This document shows positions 18,992-27,473 of a stretch of DNA of 64,000 bases, piece by piece; the stretch's first letter is position 1, and every line of letters begins with the position of its first letter. The position numbers and the translations under genes are program-made. Below the pieces are notes generated by a model. The model was not told the origin of the DNA. It did not search any database and saw only the letters and a program-made list of their open reading frames with translations. The stretch is from Pseudomonas sp. R4-35-07 (GTDB lineage: Bacteria; Pseudomonadota; Gammaproteobacteria; Pseudomonadales; Pseudomonadaceae), in the NCBI RefSeq assembly GCF_003852235.1, contig NZ_CP027732.1:682001-746000 (forward strand). The letters run 5' to 3'.

Positions 18992-20493
18992 CAGTCGATC
19001 ACCCGTCCTTTCAGTGCGAAGAGTCCTTGCGGGCGTTTCTGGATAAACAGAATGATCAGCGCGAGGATCAGGATCTTGCCGAGCACGGCGCCGATCTGCG
19101 GTTCAAGAATCTTGTTGGCGATGCCCAGGCCGAAGGCCGCCGTGACGCTGCCGGCAAGCTGGCCCACACCGCCAAGCACCACCACCAGGAACGAGTCGAT
19201 GATGTAGCTCTGGCCCAGGTCCGGGCCGACGTTGCCGATCTGGCTCAGGGCGACGCCGCCCAGCCCCGCGATGCCGGAGCCCAAGCCAAAGGCGAGCATG
19301 TCCACCCGCCCGGTCGGCACACCGCAGCAGGCGGCCATGTTGCGGTTCTGGGTGACGGCGCGCACGTTGAGACCCAGGCGCGTCTTGTTCAGCAACAGCC
19401 AGGTCAGCAGCACCACGAACAGCGCAAAGGCAATGATCACCAGGCGGTTGTACGGCAGCACAAGATTGGGCAGCACCTGAATACCCCCGGACAGCCAGGC
19501 GGGGTTGGACACTTCGACGTTCTGTGCGCCGAATACCAACCGCACCAGTTGGATCAGCATCAGGCTGATGCCCCAGGTGGCGAGCAGGGTTTCCAGCGGG
19601 CGGCCATACAGGTGACGAATCACCGTACGCTCCAGCGCCATGCCGATGGCGGCCGTGACAAAGAACGCCACCGGCAGCGCGATCAGCGGGTAGAACTCGA
19701 TGGCCTGGGGCACGTAGCGCTGCATCAGCAACTGCACGACATAGGTGGAATAGGCGCCGAGCATCAGCATTTCGCCGTGGGCCATATTGATCACCCCCAG
19801 CAGGCCGAAGGTGATCGCCAGGCCCAGGGCCGCGAGCAGCAGAATCGAGCCCAGCGACATGCCGCTGAAGGCTTGGCCGAGGATTTCCCCGACCATCAAT
19901 TTGCGTTTGACCTGGGCCAGGCTGGTTTCGGCGGCGGTGTGCACGGTGGCATCGGTTTCGACGCCGGGCGCGAGCAACGTCTCCAGGCGCGTGCGGGCCA
20001 ACGGGTCGCCCGTGCTGCCGAGCAAGCGCACGGCGGCCAGGCGCACCACCGGGTCGCTGTCGACCAATTGCAGGTTGGCCAGGGCCAGGCTGAGGGCGCT
20101 GTGCACTTGCTCATCGGGCTCGGTGGCGAGCTGCTGGTCGAGGAATTTAAGCTGGGCCGGCACCGCGCTTTTTTGCAGGGTACGCGCCGCATCAAGGCGT
20201 ACCTTGGGATCGGCCGCGAGCAGTCGCTGGCTGGCCTGTACATTCTCGATCAGGCCGCGCAGGCGGTTGTTCAGGCGTACGGTCTTGGTTTCACCGTTGA
20301 CGGTGAGTTGGCCTTGTTGCAGGGCGTCCACCAGTTCGATGCGCGCCGGGTCTGGCTGGGCGGCCCAGTCCTGAAGGCGCTTGGCTTGCTGCGCCGGGTT
20401 GGCGTTGATGAAGTCTTCGGCATCGCTGGCGTGTGCGGCCAAAGGCAGCAACAACAGCAAGGCGAGTAAATAGCGATTGAGGGCAGCGGGCAT
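18991..20493 (-). CDS. urtB: Urea ABC transporter permease UrtB with long periplasmic N-terminal domain
   Basis: UrtB is the LivH-type permease. The ATG at 20493 has AGGA nine bases upstream, giving 500 residues. The N-terminal ~200 residues follow a signal peptide (ending AAHA). They are helical and HEAT-like, with repeats such as DPKVRLDAARTL and DPVVRLAAVRLLG. The C-terminal ~300 residues carry the permease helices, with GLLGVINMAHGEMLMLGAY. The extra domain is a normal feature of UrtB compared with LivH. Confidence 0.96.
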   Translation of the reverse strand: MPAALNRYLLALLLLLPLAAHASDAEDFINANPAQQAKRLQDWAAQPDPARIELVDALQQGQLTVNGETKTVRLNNRLRGLIENVQASQRLLAADPKVRLDAARTLQKSAVPAQLKFLDQQLATEPDEQVHSALSLALANLQLVDSDPVVRLAAVRLLGSTGDPLARTRLETLLAPGVETDATVHTAAETSLAQVKRKLMVGEILGQAFSGMSLGSILLLAALGLAITFGLLGVINMAHGEMLMLGAYSTYVVQLLMQRYVPQAIEFYPLIALPVAFFVTAAIGMALERTVIRHLYGRPLETLLATWGISLMLIQLVRLVFGAQNVEVSNPAWLSGGIQVLPNLVLPYNRLVIIAFALFVVLLTWLLLNKTRLGLNVRAVTQNRNMAACCGVPTGRVDMLAFGLGSGIAGLGGVALSQIGNVGPDLGQSYIIDSFLVVVLGGVGQLAGSVTAAFGLGIANKILEPQIGAVLGKILILALIILFIQKRPQGLFALKGRVID

Positions 20494-20522
20494 AAACAAG
20501 TGTCCTAGTCATGCACGGACAG

Positions 20523-20611
20523 TGTGGGAGGGGGCTTGCTCCCGATAGCGGTGGTTCAGTGCCAGATGCATTGCCTGGCACACTGCTATCGGGAGCAAGC
20601 CCCCTCCCACA
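20523..20611. repeat. REP doublet between urtA and urtB
   Basis: This inward-facing GTGGGAGGGGGCTTGC pair lies just after the urtA stop. A REP fold directly behind the binding-protein gene is a common way to keep that transcript segment more abundant than the permease segment. Confidence 0.93.
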
Positions 20612-20629
20612 TTTGGCCTGTGGTGGGGC

Positions 20630-21895
20630 TTAGTTGCTCTTCACGGCGTAATCGGGCTTTTTGTCATTGCCCGGAATGTACGGGCTCCACGGTTGTGCAC
20701 GGATCGGCTCATTGGTCTGCCACACCACCGAGAACTGCCCGTCAGCCTGGATTTCGCCGATCATCACCGGCTTGTGCAGGTGGTGGTTGGTCTTGTCCAT
20801 GGTCAGGGTGAAACCGGACGGTGCGGCGAAGGTCTGGCCGGCCAGGGCTTCACGCACTTTGTCGACATCGGTGGACTTGGCCTTTTCCGCCGCCTGCGCC
20901 CACATGTGGATGCCCACGTAGGTGGCTTCCATCGGGTCGTTGGTCACGGCCTTGTCTGCGCCTGGCAGGTTGTGTTTCTTGGCGTAGGCTTTCCAGTCGG
21001 CCACGAACTTCTGGTTCACCGGGTTCTCCACCGACTGGAAGTAGTTCCAGGCCGCGAGGTTGCCCACCAGTGGCTTGGTGTCGATGCCGCGTAGCTCTTC
21101 TTCACCCACGGAGAACGCCACTACCGGTACCTCGGTCGCCTTCAGGCCCTGGTTGGCCAGTTCCTTGTAGAACGGCACGTTGGAGTCGCCGTTCACGGTG
21201 GAAATCACTGCGGTCTTGCCGCCGGCGGAGAACTTCTTGATGTTGGCGACGATGGTCTGGTAATCGCTGTGGCCGAACGGGGTGTAGACCTCTTCGATGT
21301 CTTTGTCCGCCACGCCTTTGGAATGCAGGAACGAGCGCAGGATCTTGTTGGTGGTGCGCGGGTACACATAGTCGGTGCCCAGCAGGAAGAAGCGCTTGGC
21401 GCCGCCGCCTTCTTCGCTCATCAGGTACTCCACCGCCGGGATCGCCTGCTGGTTCGGCGCCGCGCCGGTGTAGAACACATTCGGCGACATCTCTTCGCCT
21501 TCGTATTGCACCGGGTAGAACAGTAGGCCGTTGAGCTCTTCGAACACCGGCAAGACCGATTTACGCGACACCGAGGTCCAGCAACCGAACACCACGGCGA
21601 CCTTGTCCTGGGTCAGCAACTGGCGGCCTTTTTCAGCGAACAGCGGCCAGTTGGACGCGGGGTCGACCACCACCGGCTCAAGCATTTTGCCGTTCACACC
21701 GCCCTTGGCGTTGATCTCGTCGATGGTCATCAGCGCCATGTCCTTGAGCGAGGTTTCGGAGATCGCCATGGTCCCGGACAACGAGTGCAGGATGCCGACC
21801 TTGATGGTCTCGGCGGCCTGGAGGGTCCAGGTCATGCCCATGGCGGCAATGGATGCCGACAAAGTGAAAGCCTTGATCAAGCTGCGACGCTTCAT
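20630..21895 (-). CDS. urtA: Urea ABC transporter substrate-binding protein UrtA
   Basis: UrtA is the periplasmic urea-binding protein of the importer. It has 421 residues from the ATG at 21895, with an RR-containing signal region (MKRRSLIKAFTLSASIAAMG...LQAAE). The mature part is a type I periplasmic-binding (Peripla_BP_5) fold starting TIKVGILHSLSGTMAISE. GCWTSVSRKSVLP and FYPVQYEGEE are typical of UrtA. It is the first gene of the operon, 42 bases downstream of the predicted sigma-54 start site. Confidence 0.97.
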   Translation of the reverse strand: MKRRSLIKAFTLSASIAAMGMTWTLQAAETIKVGILHSLSGTMAISETSLKDMALMTIDEINAKGGVNGKMLEPVVVDPASNWPLFAEKGRQLLTQDKVAVVFGCWTSVSRKSVLPVFEELNGLLFYPVQYEGEEMSPNVFYTGAAPNQQAIPAVEYLMSEEGGGAKRFFLLGTDYVYPRTTNKILRSFLHSKGVADKDIEEVYTPFGHSDYQTIVANIKKFSAGGKTAVISTVNGDSNVPFYKELANQGLKATEVPVVAFSVGEEELRGIDTKPLVGNLAAWNYFQSVENPVNQKFVADWKAYAKKHNLPGADKAVTNDPMEATYVGIHMWAQAAEKAKSTDVDKVREALAGQTFAAPSGFTLTMDKTNHHLHKPVMIGEIQADGQFSVVWQTNEPIRAQPWSPYIPGNDKKPDYAVKSN

Positions 21896-21947
21896 GGTGC
21901 GATCTCCGTAAAACCGATAGTTTTTGTTGGGCAGATACACACGACTT

Positions 21948-21963
21948 TGCAAGGGCTGTGCCT
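21948..21963 (-). promoter_or_regulatory. Sigma-54 (RpoN) promoter of the urtABCDE-ureDAB-C operon
   Basis: Read on the minus strand the sequence is AGGCACAGCCCTTGCA. The -24 GG and the -12 GC have the exact spacing of the consensus TGGCACG-N4-TTGCA; the mismatches are the first base and the base after GGCAC. The start site would be near 21937. A 7-bp palindrome (TGTGCCT/AGGCACA, 21958-21979) overlaps the -24 element. Confidence 0.78.
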
Positions 21964-22017
21964 GCTACGCGAGGCACAGGATTACAGGCGGGTTCGGGAG
22001 GCGCTCAGGCACAGTGG

Positions 22018-22034
22018 CGCACCAGCATGGCGCC
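22018..22034. promoter_or_regulatory. NtrC-type enhancer site upstream of the urt promoter
   Basis: The 17 bases CGCACCAGCATGGCGCC fit the NtrC dyad TGCACCA-N3-TGGTGCA, with GCACCA and ATGG..GC conserved and three of the dyad bases changed. It lies about 80-90 bases upstream of the predicted start site, a normal distance for NtrC. Confidence 0.6.
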
Positions 22035-22091
22035 ACATTCCGTTGTGGAGTGCACGGCAAGCTTCAAAACAGGGCGTTGCGCAATCCACTA

Positions 22092-23453
22092 CTAAGCGGT
22101 GACGCTGACCCGAGACAGGAGCAGGCGGTCCAGCACCCACACCACGATCAGCGAAGCGCCCACCAACGGGAAAATGATTGCCAGGCCGAGCATGATCGCC
22201 ATGGCGGTTTTCCATCTGGGCAAATCATGACGCAGGGGCGGCACACCCAGCCCGCCCTGCGGCCGACGCTTCCACCAGATCACCACGCCACTCACCGCGC
22301 TGAGCAGGATCATCAGGCAGATCACCAGCACGATCAGCTGGTTGACCCAGCCGAACATCTTGCCTTCGTGCAGCATCACGCCGGTTTCGGTGGCGCGTGC
22401 GACGCCGTTGTAATGGTCCCAGCGCACGTCGGCGAGCACCTTGCCGGTGTACTGGTCCACATGCAGCGTGGCGTCGTTACGTGGGTCGTCGGCGAACACC
22501 GCGACAGTGAACACGCCCGTGGCCGTGGTGGGGAAGGTGATGCTGTAACCGGGCTCGACCTGGCGCGCCGTGGCCAGGTCGACCACCTGTTGCAGGCTGA
22601 CGATGGGCGCGGCGGGGCCTGCATGCATGGCGCCGTGGTTCATGTGTTCGGCATGATCGCCCGACATCGGCATCGGTGTGTTTTCCATCGCCCAGGGCAC
22701 GGTTTGCTGGCTGGCGGTATTGAGGCTGCGCGCCTGCTGGTCCGATTGCGGCACGTTGTTCCACATCGCTGACGGGAAGGTGTTCCACAGGTCGGCGTAT
22801 TGCTTGCCCCAGAACCCTGTCCAGGTCATGCCGCTGAGCAGCATCACCAGCAGGAATGCCGCGCCCCAGAAACCGGCGACGGCGTGCAGGTCGCGCCAGA
22901 ACAACCGTCCTCGGCTGCCCAGGCGTGGCCATAACACGCCCGCCGATGACTGACCGCGCGGCCACCACAGGTACAGGCCGGACACCACCAGCATCACGCC
23001 CCAACCGGCAGCGAGCTCAATCAGGCGGTCACCCGTGGTGCCGATCATCAGCTCGCCATGCAGGGCGCGGGCGATGGCTTGCAGGTTGTTCTTGGCGTCC
23101 TGCTCACCGAGCACGGTGCCGCGATACGGGTCAACGAATACAGTGATTTCGCGGCCTTGGTGTTGCATCACGAACTGCGCGCTGCTGGTGGCGTCGGCGG
23201 GCGGCAGGTATTTGCTGATCGCGGCCTGAGGGTAAGCGGCCTTGGCCCGTTGCAGTTGCTCGTCGGCGCTCAGTGCCTGCGCGGCGGCGGGCACTTTGAG
23301 CAGGTCGCCGTACATCAGGGGATCGAGCTGGGGTTTGAACAGGTAGATGATGCCGGTCAGGGCCAGCAGCACCATGAAGGGGGCGACGAAGAGCCCGGCG
23401 TAGAAGTGCCAGCGCCAGGCCAGGTTGTAGAAGGAGATTTTTTGAGTGGTCAT
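22092..23453 (-). CDS. PepSY-domain membrane protein with a His/Met-rich loop
   Basis: The 453-residue inner-membrane protein begins MTTQKISFYNLAWRWHFYAGLF, the usual PepSY-associated start. It has four to five transmembrane helices (about residues 18-38, 170-190, 200-225, 345-375 and 400-435) and two PepSY-like periplasmic segments. Between them lies a loop rich in Met and His (MPMSGDHAEHMNHGAMHAG, about residues 260-280) that could bind copper. It is the last gene of the copper cluster, downstream of the TonB-dependent copper receptor. PepSY proteins of this kind are often linked to metal or siderophore reduction, but its reaction is unknown. Confidence 0.85.
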   Translation of the reverse strand: MTTQKISFYNLAWRWHFYAGLFVAPFMVLLALTGIIYLFKPQLDPLMYGDLLKVPAAAQALSADEQLQRAKAAYPQAAISKYLPPADATSSAQFVMQHQGREITVFVDPYRGTVLGEQDAKNNLQAIARALHGELMIGTTGDRLIELAAGWGVMLVVSGLYLWWPRGQSSAGVLWPRLGSRGRLFWRDLHAVAGFWGAAFLLVMLLSGMTWTGFWGKQYADLWNTFPSAMWNNVPQSDQQARSLNTASQQTVPWAMENTPMPMSGDHAEHMNHGAMHAGPAAPIVSLQQVVDLATARQVEPGYSITFPTTATGVFTVAVFADDPRNDATLHVDQYTGKVLADVRWDHYNGVARATETGVMLHEGKMFGWVNQLIVLVICLMILLSAVSGVVIWWKRRPQGGLGVPPLRHDLPRWKTAMAIMLGLAIIFPLVGASLIVVWVLDRLLLSRVSVTA

Positions 23454-23497
23454 CGAGGGCTCCGCAAGGCTTTGGTTTATTTGTGTCAGTTACACCG

Positions 23498-23606
23498 CCA
23501 TCGGGGGCAAGTTGAATCGTCGCACCGCCCCTCCCACACTTGACTGTGTTCACAAGGCTCAATCTGTGAACCCGATCCAATGTGGGAGGGGGCTTGCCCC
23601 CGATGC
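23498..23606. repeat. REP pair, outward orientation, with one interrupted unit
   Basis: The right unit is a normal GTGGGAGGGGGCTTGCCCCC copy. In the left unit, CATCGGGGGCAAG is followed by about 15 foreign bases (TGAATCGTCGCACCG) before the closing CCCTCCCACA, so its hairpin is broken. Confidence 0.8.
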
Positions 23607-23608
23607 TT

Positions 23609-25669
23609 TTAGAAGCTCATATCCACCTTGGTCCAGAGGGTGCGCCCCGGCTCCTTGATGGCTTGCGGGTCGCTTGCCGGGTAACCGAACCCGGCGTTGC
23701 CGGCCAGGTTCAAATGCTCGGCGTACGCCTTGCCGAATAGGTTGTCGACACCGGTACTGACCTTGAAGTTTTTATTGATGCGGTACGCCGCGTTCAGTGA
23801 GAACACACCAAAGCCGCCGCTCTTGTCGAAGTCCTTGCCGACCACATTGCCCTTGTTCGGGTCGATACGGTTTTGCGCCGCGACCACGCGCCACAAGGCC
23901 CCGGCGCTCCAATCAGCTTCGCTGTAGGTCAGGCCCAGGCGCGCATCCAGCGGCGGCATCTGTGGCAGTGCCTTGCCGTCGCTGCTGTTCTTGCCCCAGG
24001 CGTAGGCGAGGCTGGCGTCGGCTTTCCAGTGTTGCGTCAGTGTGTAGGCCGCACCCAGTTCACCGCCCATGATGCGCGCGTCGACATTGCGCGCCTGGGA
24101 GGTGGTGCCCATCATGCCGGGCCGGTAGTCGAACAGGATGAAGTCGCGCACCTGGCCGACGTAAGCCGAGGCCCAGGCTTGCAGGTCGGCGGTTTTGTAT
24201 TGCGCGCCGACATCCAGCTGGGTGGTCTTCTCGGGCTTTACGCCGTCGAAGGCATTGTCCGAGCCGACCGCGCCGGTGTTGGGGGAAAACAGCTCCCAGT
24301 AATCCGGGAAGCGTTCGGCGTGACCCACGCCTGCATACAGCGTGGTGGGGGTGTCCGCCAGGTCGTGCTCGTAGCGCACAAAGCCGGACGGCAAGGTATC
24401 GGCGCGGGTGTCGCCGGCGGTCGGGTTGGGGCGCGACATCATTCCCGAGCCAGTGCGTTGGCGAAAATCCTTGGCCGAGGCGCGGTCCAGGCGTGCGCCG
24501 GTGATCAGGCGGTCGCGGTCGGCGGCGTACCAGGTCAGCTCGCCAAATACGCCGTAGTTGTGGAAGTTGGCGTCCTTGTCGCGCGGCAGGTCCTTGTAGG
24601 TGTCGACGCCCATGCTGCTGCGCGCGCGGTGTTCGTTGGTCTGCGCGTCCAGGCCGCCGATCAACTGCACATCGGCCCAGCGCCACGTGGCCTTGACCCT
24701 TGCACCGAGGGTGCGGCGGTCGACGTTGGAGGCCATGGGCCCGGCCATCATGCCGGTGCCGGACGGTACGCGCAGGCTGTAGTTGTCCATCACGTGGTCG
24801 GCGTAGTTGTAGTAGACCTGGGCCTCAAGCTTATCCAGCACCTCGCCGAGGTTGGACTTCTCGAAGCGCAGCCCCAGGCTTTCGCGCAGGAACTGCGACC
24901 CGTCCATGCCGCGCCCGGCGTAACGTGCCTCGCCATCGCCACGGCCGGCGGTGAGCTCGAGCAGCGTATCCGCGTCGGGGGTGAAGCCGACAGCGACGTC
25001 GCCGTTCCATTTGTCATAGCGCGACGCGACCGTGTCGTTGTTGCCGTCCTTGTAATCGTCGGCATGGGCCTGGTTGCCGATCACCCGCACATAGCCCAGC
25101 GGCCCGCCGGCAGCGGCATCGATGACCTTGTCGAAACGGCCGTTGGAACCGGCCAATACGCTGGCGTTGAGCCGCGTGCCCAGCTCGCCGAAGTGTTCCG
25201 GTTCACGCTCGAACAGCACGGTGCCGGCCGACGCACCGGGGCCCCACAGCACGGTTTGCGGGCCCTTGATCACGGTGAGCTTGTCGTAGGTTTCCGGCGA
25301 GATGTACGAGGTGGGCGCATCCATCCGGCCTGGGCAGGCACCGAGCATCATGCCTCCGTTGGTGAGGATATTCAGGCGCGAGCCGAACATGCCGCGCAGC
25401 ACCGGGTCGCCATTGGTGCCGCCGTTGCGTACCAGGGCGAAACCGGGGATGGTCTTGAGGTAGTCGCCACCATCGCTGGCGGGCACTGGCTGGCGTGGGT
25501 CTTTCGGGTTGGTGACCACGGTGAGTGGCGAGCTGGGGGCGATCGCGGTGATCACCGTAGGGCTCAATTCGTGTTCGTCCGCGTGGGCCTGCGGAGCAAG
25601 CAGTGCGCCGCACAGTACGGCAAAAGCAGGGGCAACCCCCAAACGGGTGTCGGCAGAAAACCTGGACAT
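23609..25669 (-). CDS. oprC: TonB-dependent copper receptor, OprC type
   Basis: This outer-membrane 22-strand barrel with a plug domain belongs to the OprC/NosA group that takes up copper. It has 686 residues with a signal peptide ending near AQAHADEH. The plug holds the copper-binding signature GACPGRMDAP, with Cys112 and Met116 corresponding to the CxxxM site of OprC. The C-terminus ends in an aromatic residue (DMSF), as outer-membrane barrels do. The start is the ATG at 25669 (MSRFSAD), with GGA upstream; an earlier start at 25684 lacks a site. It lies downstream of the PCu(A)C and DUF2946 genes. Confidence 0.93.
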   Translation of the reverse strand: MSRFSADTRLGVAPAFAVLCGALLAPQAHADEHELSPTVITAIAPSSPLTVVTNPKDPRQPVPASDGGDYLKTIPGFALVRNGGTNGDPVLRGMFGSRLNILTNGGMMLGACPGRMDAPTSYISPETYDKLTVIKGPQTVLWGPGASAGTVLFEREPEHFGELGTRLNASVLAGSNGRFDKVIDAAAGGPLGYVRVIGNQAHADDYKDGNNDTVASRYDKWNGDVAVGFTPDADTLLELTAGRGDGEARYAGRGMDGSQFLRESLGLRFEKSNLGEVLDKLEAQVYYNYADHVMDNYSLRVPSGTGMMAGPMASNVDRRTLGARVKATWRWADVQLIGGLDAQTNEHRARSSMGVDTYKDLPRDKDANFHNYGVFGELTWYAADRDRLITGARLDRASAKDFRQRTGSGMMSRPNPTAGDTRADTLPSGFVRYEHDLADTPTTLYAGVGHAERFPDYWELFSPNTGAVGSDNAFDGVKPEKTTQLDVGAQYKTADLQAWASAYVGQVRDFILFDYRPGMMGTTSQARNVDARIMGGELGAAYTLTQHWKADASLAYAWGKNSSDGKALPQMPPLDARLGLTYSEADWSAGALWRVVAAQNRIDPNKGNVVGKDFDKSGGFGVFSLNAAYRINKNFKVSTGVDNLFGKAYAEHLNLAGNAGFGYPASDPQAIKEPGRTLWTKVDMSF

Positions 25670-25762
25670 GAAAAATTCCATCAATCAATCGTAAACGACA
25701 CGGCCAGCAGCCTGCGGCTGTCTGTTTAAAGTCGGCCGGTGTGAAGTAACGCGATGTTGGGC

Positions 25763-26152
25763 TTACGAGGCGATGGGCGGCGCGCGACTGCGGGCGCCGG
25801 GGAAGATGCTTTGCCGGGCATGGCCCAGGCGCGGGGCGGGGGGAAGGGCGTTGGCGGGCGGCGGGGCGTCGAGGGCGATGAAGGACACGCCGCCGGGCAG
25901 GGCCGGGCAACTGAAGAGCAGGCTGCAATAGCCGCACTTTTCCCAGAGCACGTGGTGCTCGTCGGGGGGGTTGGTGGGCTTGGGCTCGCCATGGCAGCTC
26001 GGCATGTCCATCGACATACCGGCGTGATGATCCATCGGCATCGCTTGGGAAATCAGCGGGCCGATAAAGATCATCAGCATGGCGAACAGGCTGATCCAAC
26101 TGCCACGCATCAGGCGTGGGCGTGGAGACAACCTGGCGCGAGAGGCGCCCAT
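25763..26152 (-). CDS. DUF2946 protein, copper cluster
   Basis: The 129-residue protein has one N-terminal hydrophobic segment (about residues 19-38) and a following region rich in metal ligands. MPMDHHAGMSMDMPSCHGE gives Met, His and Cys, and EKCGYCSLLF is a CxxC motif. The C-terminus is Pro/Ala-rich and basic. DUF2946 genes sit beside copper receptors and PCu(A)C in pseudomonads; the function is unproven, but copper binding is plausible. It starts 10 bases after the PCu(A)C gene ends. Confidence 0.83.
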   Translation of the reverse strand: MGASRARLSPRPRLMRGSWISLFAMLMIFIGPLISQAMPMDHHAGMSMDMPSCHGEPKPTNPPDEHHVLWEKCGYCSLLFSCPALPGGVSFIALDAPPPANALPPAPRLGHARQSIFPGARSRAPPIAS

Positions 26153-26162
26153 CGAGGTCAGC

Positions 26163-26645
26163 CTATTGGGCGTGCTGATGCGCGTGGGCGGCCACCGGCG
26201 GCGTTTTCTGCACCGATACGTTCACGTCGACCTTGCCGGCCTTCTCAAAGGTCAGGGTCAGCGGGAACTGCTTGCCGTCGGCCAACAGGCTGCGGTCCTT
26301 GAGGCCCAGCAGCATGACGTGGTAAGCCATCGGCGCGAAGGTCAGCTCGCCCTTGGCCGGCACGGCGACGCTGGGCACTTGTTGCATCTTCATCAGGTCG
26401 CCTTGCATCACATGCTCGTGCAACTCGGCTTTTTCGGCGACGCTGGTTTCGACGCTGAGCAGGCGGTCCGGGGAAGCGCCGGTGTTATGAATCACGAAGT
26501 ACGCCGCAACGGTGGGCGCATTCGGCGGCAATTCCTGGGACCAGGGATCGCTGACCAACAGGTCGCCGACCTTGTAGTCATCGGCATTGGCGGCACTGAA
26601 CACCGGCAGCAGCAACGCCGCCAGAAGCAGGGAAGATTTGAGCAT
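26163..26645 (-). CDS. Periplasmic copper chaperone PCu(A)C
   Basis: The 160-residue secreted protein has a signal peptide of about 21 residues (ending SAANA). The copper-binding motif is exact: His76, ten residues, Met87, 21 residues, His109-x-Met111. A His-rich tail (AAHAHQHAQ) adds further ligands. PCu(A)C hands Cu(I) to periplasmic targets such as cytochrome oxidase assembly. The ATG at 26645 was chosen because the signal peptide begins there; an in-frame extension upstream overlaps the neighbouring gene. Confidence 0.93.
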   Translation of the reverse strand: MLKSSLLLAALLLPVFSAANADDYKVGDLLVSDPWSQELPPNAPTVAAYFVIHNTGASPDRLLSVETSVAEKAELHEHVMQGDLMKMQQVPSVAVPAKGELTFAPMAYHVMLLGLKDRSLLADGKQFPLTLTFEKAGKVDVNVSVQKTPPVAAHAHQHAQ

Positions 26646-26692
26646 GGCAGTTCTCCAGAACAGTTCTAAACGCAGTTCACTTGCGAAGCAGA

Positions 26693-27085
26693 TCAGACCG
26701 TTGGAGAGGCGCGGGGGTTGAGGCTCGGCCATTGCTGGCGTGGCGTGGGGTTTTGCAGTGCAGGCGCCGGCAGGCTGCGCAGGGCCTCGAACCGTGTGAC
26801 ATACAGCTGCGGCACATGCCCCGGCAACGCTACCCACGATGCCGAACCTGAGCAACACCAGCAATGCTGCATGGCAGAGTGATCATCCGGCGCCGGGGGA
26901 ACCTCCAGCGTGCTTAGGGCTAGCGTCTTCAAGCTGGCGCCGTTGGAAGAGCAGAAACTGCCCCACATCAACCGCTTGACCGGGTCATCCACCTGCTGCA
27001 TCGCACCGGCTAGCGGCATGGCAAACGCATTGAACAGCACTGCAAGGCAGGCGATCCAGGCAATTGCAAAGCGTTGACGGGCCAT
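26693..27085 (-). CDS. Second DUF2946 protein, first gene of the copper cluster
   Basis: The 130-residue protein has a signal-anchor (MARQRFAIAWIACLAVLFNAFAM) and a Cys cluster in SAMQHCWCCSGSASW. The HCWCC motif and the WGSFCSS segment are possible copper ligands. It differs from the other DUF2946 protein downstream, so the cluster holds two diverged members around PCu(A)C. The gap to the PCu(A)C start is 47 bases. Confidence 0.8.
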   Translation of the reverse strand: MARQRFAIAWIACLAVLFNAFAMPLAGAMQQVDDPVKRLMWGSFCSSNGASLKTLALSTLEVPPAPDDHSAMQHCWCCSGSASWVALPGHVPQLYVTRFEALRSLPAPALQNPTPRQQWPSLNPRASPTV

Positions 27086-27108
27086 GGCGGATAATCCGTA
27101 GGGTTAAA

Positions 27109-27135
27109 CGATCAGGCGGGTATTTAGCCTGATCG
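27109..27135 (-). terminator. Probable terminator of the toxin-antitoxin operon
   Basis: A perfect 9-bp stem (CGATCAGGC with GCCTGATCG, 9-base loop) lies about 48 bases past the antitoxin stop. Read on the minus strand, the stem is followed by TTTAA only, so the U tract is weak. It could also be an operator for the copper cluster, which starts 24 bases further on. Confidence 0.55.
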
Positions 27136-27182
27136 GGGGGGATAAGTAAAAAGGGGCGGTGTGGTTTGGTGTCGCAGTGCTA

Positions 27183-27470
27183 TCAGATCGCCGTGGCGTG
27201 AAGCTTGAGGCCCAACGCCTTCATGACCTTCATGATAGTCGCGAACTCGGGATTGCCGGCGCTGGAGAGGGCTTTGTACAGACTTTCTCGTCCGAGGCCG
27301 GCATCGCGGGCTACCTGCGTCATGCCTTGGGCGCGGGCGATGTTGTTAAGAGCTGAACGAATCAGCACACCGTCACCGGCATCTTCTTCGAAGGAGGCTT
27401 CAAGATATTCAGCCATGTCCTCCGGGGTCTTGAGATGCTCGGCTATGTCAAAATCCTTAAATTGAGTCAT
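27183..27470 (-). CDS. HigA-type antitoxin (addiction module antidote protein)
   Basis: The 95-residue protein has a C-terminal helix-turn-helix (GMTQVARDAGLGRESLYKALS, about residues 49-69), followed by NPEFATIMKVMKALGLKL, the signature of this antidote family. The N-terminal part (DIAEHLKTPEDMAEYLEASFEE) is acidic and likely wraps the toxin. It starts three bases after the toxin gene ends. The toxin-first order is the HigBA type. It probably represses its own operon. Confidence 0.9.
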   Translation of the reverse strand: MTQFKDFDIAEHLKTPEDMAEYLEASFEEDAGDGVLIRSALNNIARAQGMTQVARDAGLGRESLYKALSSAGNPEFATIMKVMKALGLKLHATAI

Positions 27471-27473
27471 GAG

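Noticed and set aside
23873..25729. Plus-strand open frame of 618 codons
   Set aside because: Antisense shadow of the OprC-type receptor gene.
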